A DNA stretch of 35,207 bases from a virus, in IMG/VR virus record IMGVR_UViG_3300030106_006427, positions 1 through 35,207 of that record, one strand, 5' to 3'. Position 1 is the first letter of the stretch; each line of letters starts with the position of its first letter. This document shows positions 31,991-35,207 of the stretch, piece after piece. The notes beneath the pieces were generated by a model, which was not told the DNA's origin, made no database searches, and saw nothing but the letters and a program-made list of their open reading frames with translations. Position numbers and translations under genes: made by a program.

Positions 31991-32462
31991 TGAATAGGCC
32001 CTCTCTTGCTCTAGTACAGCTAGCAATAATTTCAAATCTATGGTCAATTTGTCCAAATAGCTGTCTTTGCCAGGTTATCATGGTGATTTCGTAGTATTGT
32101 TCTCCATATAAAACAAAATCTCCTTCTCTTACGTATAAATCTTGGTCTTCTAGGAGCCTTCTCTTGTGGAATTTAACAGTAATAGTAGCAGTTTTGTCAA
32201 CTCCAAAGACATCTGCGTTGCTCTGGCTCCCTCCGTACTCGACCAGAGCATATACTCTTACAGGCGGCAGAAAAGATTTCTTTATCGCCTCCCCATAAAT
32301 GGGATGAAAGTCTGTTCTTTCAAGGCTTATTGGATAATAAGCTATCTGCTGCCCTATTACTCTCTCGACAAGTTCATCATTGACCTGCTTTACAAGGTCT
32401 CTCTCCTTCTGTCCAGCGAACAGAGGGGGAGGTGGGCTATCCGGTTGTTTCCATTTAGACAT
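31983..32462 (-). CDS. Neck / head-tail connector protein
   Basis: A 159-residue protein. After a Pro-rich start (SPPPPLF) come VNDELVERVIGQQIAYYPIS, HPIYGEAIKKSFLPPVRVYA, LVEYGG, and a beta-barrel-like DLYVREGDFVLYGEQYYEIT followed by IDHRFEIIASCTRAREGLF. Phage neck proteins of the gp14 kind use a similar plan: an N-terminal helix, a YLPxE-like strand, then a barrel. The gene follows the gp13-like gene after 9 nt and overlaps the next start by 8 bp. The assignment rests on position and general pattern. Confidence 0.65.
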   Translation of the reverse strand: MSKWKQPDSPPPPLFAGQKERDLVKQVNDELVERVIGQQIAYYPISLERTDFHPIYGEAIKKSFLPPVRVYALVEYGGSQSNADVFGVDKTATITVKFHKRRLLEDQDLYVREGDFVLYGEQYYEITMITWQRQLFGQIDHRFEIIASCTRAREGLFNV

Positions 32463-32471
32463 CTACCCCTC

Positions 32472-33803
32472 CTACCCTGTGTATATGCCCGATGGCACCA
32501 CCTTCATTGTGTTGTTTACATTCGCCTGTATTGCTGCGTCTTTTTCCGCGAGCTTTGCGTAAGTTAATTCGTCAAGAACTGTCTTTAGCTCTTCTCTTAG
32601 AGCCTGCTGCTCGTCTTTCGCCTGTGAGAGAAGTTCTGTGGCATTGAGATTAACGTTATCACCCGGTATTGGTATTGTATTGCCAAATTTTCCTCTAACT
32701 TGGGCCAACATCTCTTTTGCCGTAGATAAGGCGAACCTTCTAATCCACTGTTTACCGATACTATTGATGCTAGCATACGGTATGTTAGCGAAGGGCAGTG
32801 TGTTCATGTTATTAACACCATCTGCTCCGCCTTCTTTGTCTGACTCTTCCACCCAGGCGTCTGTTTTTACTGTAAACCTGACCCAGAACTTAGATGGCGA
32901 CATTCTAGTCGGCGACGGGTAGATTCTTAACTTATTATTCTTTAATTCATAAGAATAATGTGAATTTCGTGTGTAAATTGCGTCTTCATAAGCCATTGCC
33001 TGGGCTTTATTCTGCCAAGCCGGTATAACCTCAAAGGTAGAGTCATCAGAATACATACCATATGTTGACATGTTTCCTACAGCGTTTAAGCCGCCGTAAT
33101 ACCCATAGAATCTCCACATTGCATGTGGCGTCTTATAAAAAACTTTCTTAATTGTTACCCTATTTTTACCAACAGACCCGGTAAAGAGTGACCCTCCCAC
33201 ACCTCCGTCTATTGACGCGGAATGAATTATTGTTTGTAGATCGTAGTCCTGTACGTCCGTAGTAATGTCGAAAGAAGCGGAGTACTCCGGTAAAGAGCCA
33301 CCAATTCCTACCGCTTCCGAAATGCCGCCCGCAACTCTTTTAGAATATTCAAAAGTGAACCTTGGCATTTTCAACTCTGCTCTTGCTCCGTCAAGACTTG
33401 AAGAAAGCTCACCTGCCTTCATCTCACCATCTTGGTCAAAACTTCCGGTAGTGTTGCCCATTAAATCACCCAAAACATTCTTTGCTTGATGAATGTTAAC
33501 AATGTATGAGTATTCTAAAACTGCTTCTTCATAGGCAGTATAAACGTTTGCAACTGTTATCTCGATGTCTAATACATCACCACCTAATTTTTTATATGTG
33601 TATGCTACTTGATCAGAGGCTCCTGAAATAAAGTCCTGGTTCAGATTGCCGTATTGATCAGCAAGATAGACCCCAAAAGGATAATTAGAAGAGTTAGCGG
33701 CAGAGTTTGTATATTCGTTACTGCTAGATTCCGCAGTACTCCCTGTTGAGGTTAGAACTACAGGACTTGGGTTTTGATTTGGTGATAGAGTGGGCATCGC
33801 CAT
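32472..33803 (-). CDS. gp13-like neck / head-completion protein
   Basis: A 443-residue protein after the capsid gene. The C-terminal third has IGKQWIRRFALSTAKEMLAQ, VRGKFGNTIPIPGDNVNLNA and ELLSQAKDEQQALREELKTV, closely resembling the end of gp13-type neck proteins, which join the portal to the tail. LRIYPSP and FWVRFTVKTDAWVEE lie just before. The N-terminal 50 residues are Ser/Thr/Asn-rich and low in complexity. The middle holds a Gly-rich region that may be an inserted domain. The ATG is preceded by AGGAG and an ACTATTTA motif downstream of the capsid terminator, so it begins a new transcription unit. Confidence 0.72.
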   Translation of the reverse strand: MAMPTLSPNQNPSPVVLTSTGSTAESSSNEYTNSAANSSNYPFGVYLADQYGNLNQDFISGASDQVAYTYKKLGGDVLDIEITVANVYTAYEEAVLEYSYIVNIHQAKNVLGDLMGNTTGSFDQDGEMKAGELSSSLDGARAELKMPRFTFEYSKRVAGGISEAVGIGGSLPEYSASFDITTDVQDYDLQTIIHSASIDGGVGGSLFTGSVGKNRVTIKKVFYKTPHAMWRFYGYYGGLNAVGNMSTYGMYSDDSTFEVIPAWQNKAQAMAYEDAIYTRNSHYSYELKNNKLRIYPSPTRMSPSKFWVRFTVKTDAWVEESDKEGGADGVNNMNTLPFANIPYASINSIGKQWIRRFALSTAKEMLAQVRGKFGNTIPIPGDNVNLNATELLSQAKDEQQALREELKTVLDELTYAKLAEKDAAIQANVNNTMKVVPSGIYTG

Positions 33804-33827
33804 ACATGTTATCTCCTACGCTATGAG

Positions 33828-33835
33828 TAAATAGT
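33828..33835 (-). promoter_or_regulatory. Candidate phage promoter motif ACTATTTA before neck gene block
   Basis: The coding strand reads GCGGACTATTTACTCATAGC just after the capsid-gene terminator and 32 nt before the gp13-like ATG. A terminator followed at once by this motif is the best support that the motif is a promoter. Confidence 0.5.
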
Positions 33836-33864
33836 CCGCATTAACACATTTCGGACTTAGAAAC

Positions 33865-33897
33865 AAAAAAGGCCCCCACTTTCGTGAGGACCTTTTT
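33865..33897 (-). terminator. Strong rho-independent terminator after major capsid gene
   Basis: On the coding strand AAAAAGGTCCTCAC and GTGGGGGCCTTTTTT pair around a GAAA tetraloop, with two G-U pairs, and end in a run of six T. It lies 22 bp after the capsid stop codon. Its A tract and T tract would let it work in both directions. Confidence 0.92.
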
Positions 33898-33919
33898 CTA
33901 AGCTATAGTAGCTCTAAAA

Positions 33920-35207
33920 TTACCCGAGTAGGTCTTCTACAATGACAAGACCGTACATATCAGGACGTACCATCTTCTTCGCGTAACGGGTCATAACACC
34001 CTTACGTGGTACGAAATCTTCCGTACCAAAGATGGTCGGCGTGACCTGTAGAGGTACATACGGGGCATATACGAAGCCACTTTCAAGGAAGCTTGATCCC
34101 TTGCGACCTACTAGAACCACATTACGTGGGAAGTAAGGATCGACATAGACATCGAACTTCTTGCTAAGGCTACCTACCTTTACTGCACCTGCGGTTCCTC
34201 TGTCCTCGTCATGAGTAACAGAAGCGCGGAATCCAGAAGTAAACTCCATGAGGTTGGCAACTTCAGGTGATACCACCACGAAGTTAGCGCCACCACGGAG
34301 AGTCTTTCTGTGGATTCTAGCGGAGACGTCATTGATAGTTTCAATGAGTGTCTCGTACCACTCAGATACAGTACCCGTGAAGTCTGCGCCGAGAAGACTC
34401 TCGTTTGAGAGCCCAGCACCGATTGGGGTGCCATCCTCACGATTCACAAACTTACCAGGACGACGTGACCAGTAGAGTGTACCAGCAGTTCCGCCCTTTA
34501 CGAGGTCCTCAAGAATCTCACGATCGATCTCTAGAGCAATGTGCTCGGAGAGTACCGAAGTAAGTTCCACCTCTGCATCAAGATTGTGATAAGCATTGAG
34601 GTCTTGACCTAGCTCTGGGGTCCACTTGGCCTTGAGCTTCTTGGTCATCGCCGTGACGCTTACCGAATCGACCTTGATGTCGATCTCAGGGATACCAACG
34701 TTATTCTCTAGTCCCCACGTATCGGTACCTACAACAGCGCCGAGGGCGAGACCGCCAGCAGCGGCTGTCCCAGCGAAACTATCGTTAATTGGGAAACTGG
34801 CTGCATCGCCCGTAGAAGCCGTGACAGACATAAGTCCTCCCGAACCAATAGGGCTAGTACCGCCGCCATCAAGCTGACTGAAGAGCGTCATGGTTCCGGT
34901 GGTCTCAACAACAATAGTTGTCTTCCAGGCTGCGTTCGCTGGAGCATAGTTTCCTACAGACCCAGACGAAAGCTTCGTTACACGACGGACTAGACGTCCC
35001 TGAGACGGCGCAATCTGAAGGGCTATAAGGTCCTCCGTGTTAAGCTGCGAAAGAGCCGCTCCACCCGTAACCTCAAGAACGACCACCACAGAACCACTTA
35101 GGTCCGGATCGAAGTTGGCAAGACTATCTAGTGTGCTCTGATCTTTCTGCGTCAACGGGTGAGGAGCAGTGCCCGCTTCGTTGCCAACAGTTCCAGAAGC
35201 TACTAAG
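33920..35207 (-). CDS. Major capsid protein, gp23-like (N-terminus beyond window)
   Basis: The reading frame stays open to the right edge, so the 5' end is missing; a TTG at 35155 is only an internal codon, since LVASGTVGNEAGTAPHP precedes it in frame. About 428 residues are visible. WTPELGQDLNAYHNLDAEVELT, SEHIALEIDREILEDL, then FVVVSPEVANLMEF, KFDVYVDPYFPRNVVLVG and FVYAPYVPLQVTPT are the hallmark order of gp23-type HK97-fold capsid proteins. The central Gly/Ser-rich part (about 90-160) probably forms an exposed loop. T4 gp23 is cut by the prohead protease; the visible part does not show such a site. It builds the head lattice and may need the phage GroES-like protein to fold. A strong terminator follows. 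Confidence 0.9.
   Translation of the reverse strand, partial: LVASGTVGNEAGTAPHPLTQKDQSTLDSLANFDPDLSGSVVVVLEVTGGAALSQLNTEDLIALQIAPSQGRLVRRVTKLSSGSVGNYAPANAAWKTTIVVETTGTMTLFSQLDGGGTSPIGSGGLMSVTASTGDAASFPINDSFAGTAAAGGLALGAVVGTDTWGLENNVGIPEIDIKVDSVSVTAMTKKLKAKWTPELGQDLNAYHNLDAEVELTSVLSEHIALEIDREILEDLVKGGTAGTLYWSRRPGKFVNREDGTPIGAGLSNESLLGADFTGTVSEWYETLIETINDVSARIHRKTLRGGANFVVVSPEVANLMEFTSGFRASVTHDEDRGTAGAVKVGSLSKKFDVYVDPYFPRNVVLVGRKGSSFLESGFVYAPYVPLQVTPTIFGTEDFVPRKGVMTRYAKKMVRPDMYGLVIVEDLLG

Noticed and set aside
31991-32056. Upstream start extending the neck/tail-completion protein by 22 residues
   Set aside because: The extension overlaps the neck gene by 74 bp and has no clear ribosome-binding site, whereas the ATG at 31990 has one and a normal 8-bp overlap.
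35153-35155. TTG as the start of the major capsid protein
   Set aside because: The frame continues without a stop to the window edge with capsid-like composition, so the true start lies outside.
1-35207. tRNA genes, CRISPR arrays, insertion sequences, integrase or attachment sites
   Set aside because: No cloverleaf-like intergenic sequence, no regularly spaced repeats other than the coding 87-bp repeat, and no transposase or integrase motifs were seen; nearly all DNA is coding.

Overview
The window is a 35.2-kb piece of a tailed-phage genome: a contractile-tailed (myovirus-type) virus with T4-superfamily organisation. Every gene I can support lies on the minus strand, and genes are packed with overlaps or very short gaps. 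The virion genes (gp23-type capsid protein, gp13-type neck protein, large tail sheath, tail tube, zinc-finger hub chaperone, tape measure, baseplate proteins) and the replication genes (UvsX/RecA-type recombinase, gp32-type SSB, DnaB/gp41-type helicase, 5'-3' exonuclease) follow the T4-like plan. The family-C DNA polymerase, class II ribonucleotide reductase and cysteine synthase are unlike T4 and recall environmental (probably marine) myoviruses. A Gram-negative aquatic host is an inference; nothing here names it. I saw no tRNA, rRNA, CRISPR array, insertion sequence, integrase or attachment site.

Layout, in the direction of transcription (right to left). 35207-31088: head and neck, namely a major capsid protein cut by the window edge, a strong intrinsic terminator, a gp13-like protein, a neck protein and a tail-completion-type protein. 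31008-18220: tail, namely sheath, tube, gp26-like chaperone with an out-of-frame overlapping partner, a small unknown, tape measure, tube-baseplate junction protein, LysM/gp53-like protein, a 1095-residue putative hub protein and an unknown 417-residue protein. 18219-11395: DNA replication and recombination, namely a polymerase with only the PolA palm/fingers part, a divergent tubulin/FtsZ-like protein, SSB, UvsX, a small unknown, the exonuclease and the helicase. 11393-5337: metabolism, host takeover and lysis, namely class II RNR (NrdJ), GroES-like co-chaperonin, secreted lytic transglycosylase, two unknown proteins, cysteine synthase and a small membrane protein. 5344-1910: a full-length DnaE-type polymerase. 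1853-1: two fibre-type proteins, one with a self-cleaving S74 chaperone domain and one with 29-residue repeats that runs off the left edge.

How they work together: NrdJ supplies dNTPs, the helicase, SSB, polymerase(s) and exonuclease copy the genome, and UvsX drives recombination-dependent replication. The GroES-like protein probably adapts host GroEL for folding phage proteins. The structural block builds capsid, neck and contractile tail.

Regulation: six genes or gene groups, mostly virion genes, are preceded in intergenic DNA by 5'-(A/T)CTATTTA-3' on the coding strand, and two more by the variant AACTAATAA. This is a candidate phage-specific (late) promoter. The SSB and helicase genes instead have sigma70-like promoters with 17-nt spacing. 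A very long GC-rich hairpin separates ssb from uvsX. The most unusual features are the family-C plus family-A polymerase pair, the FtsZ-like protein, the likely +1 frameshift in the tail chaperone region, and the promoter motif.
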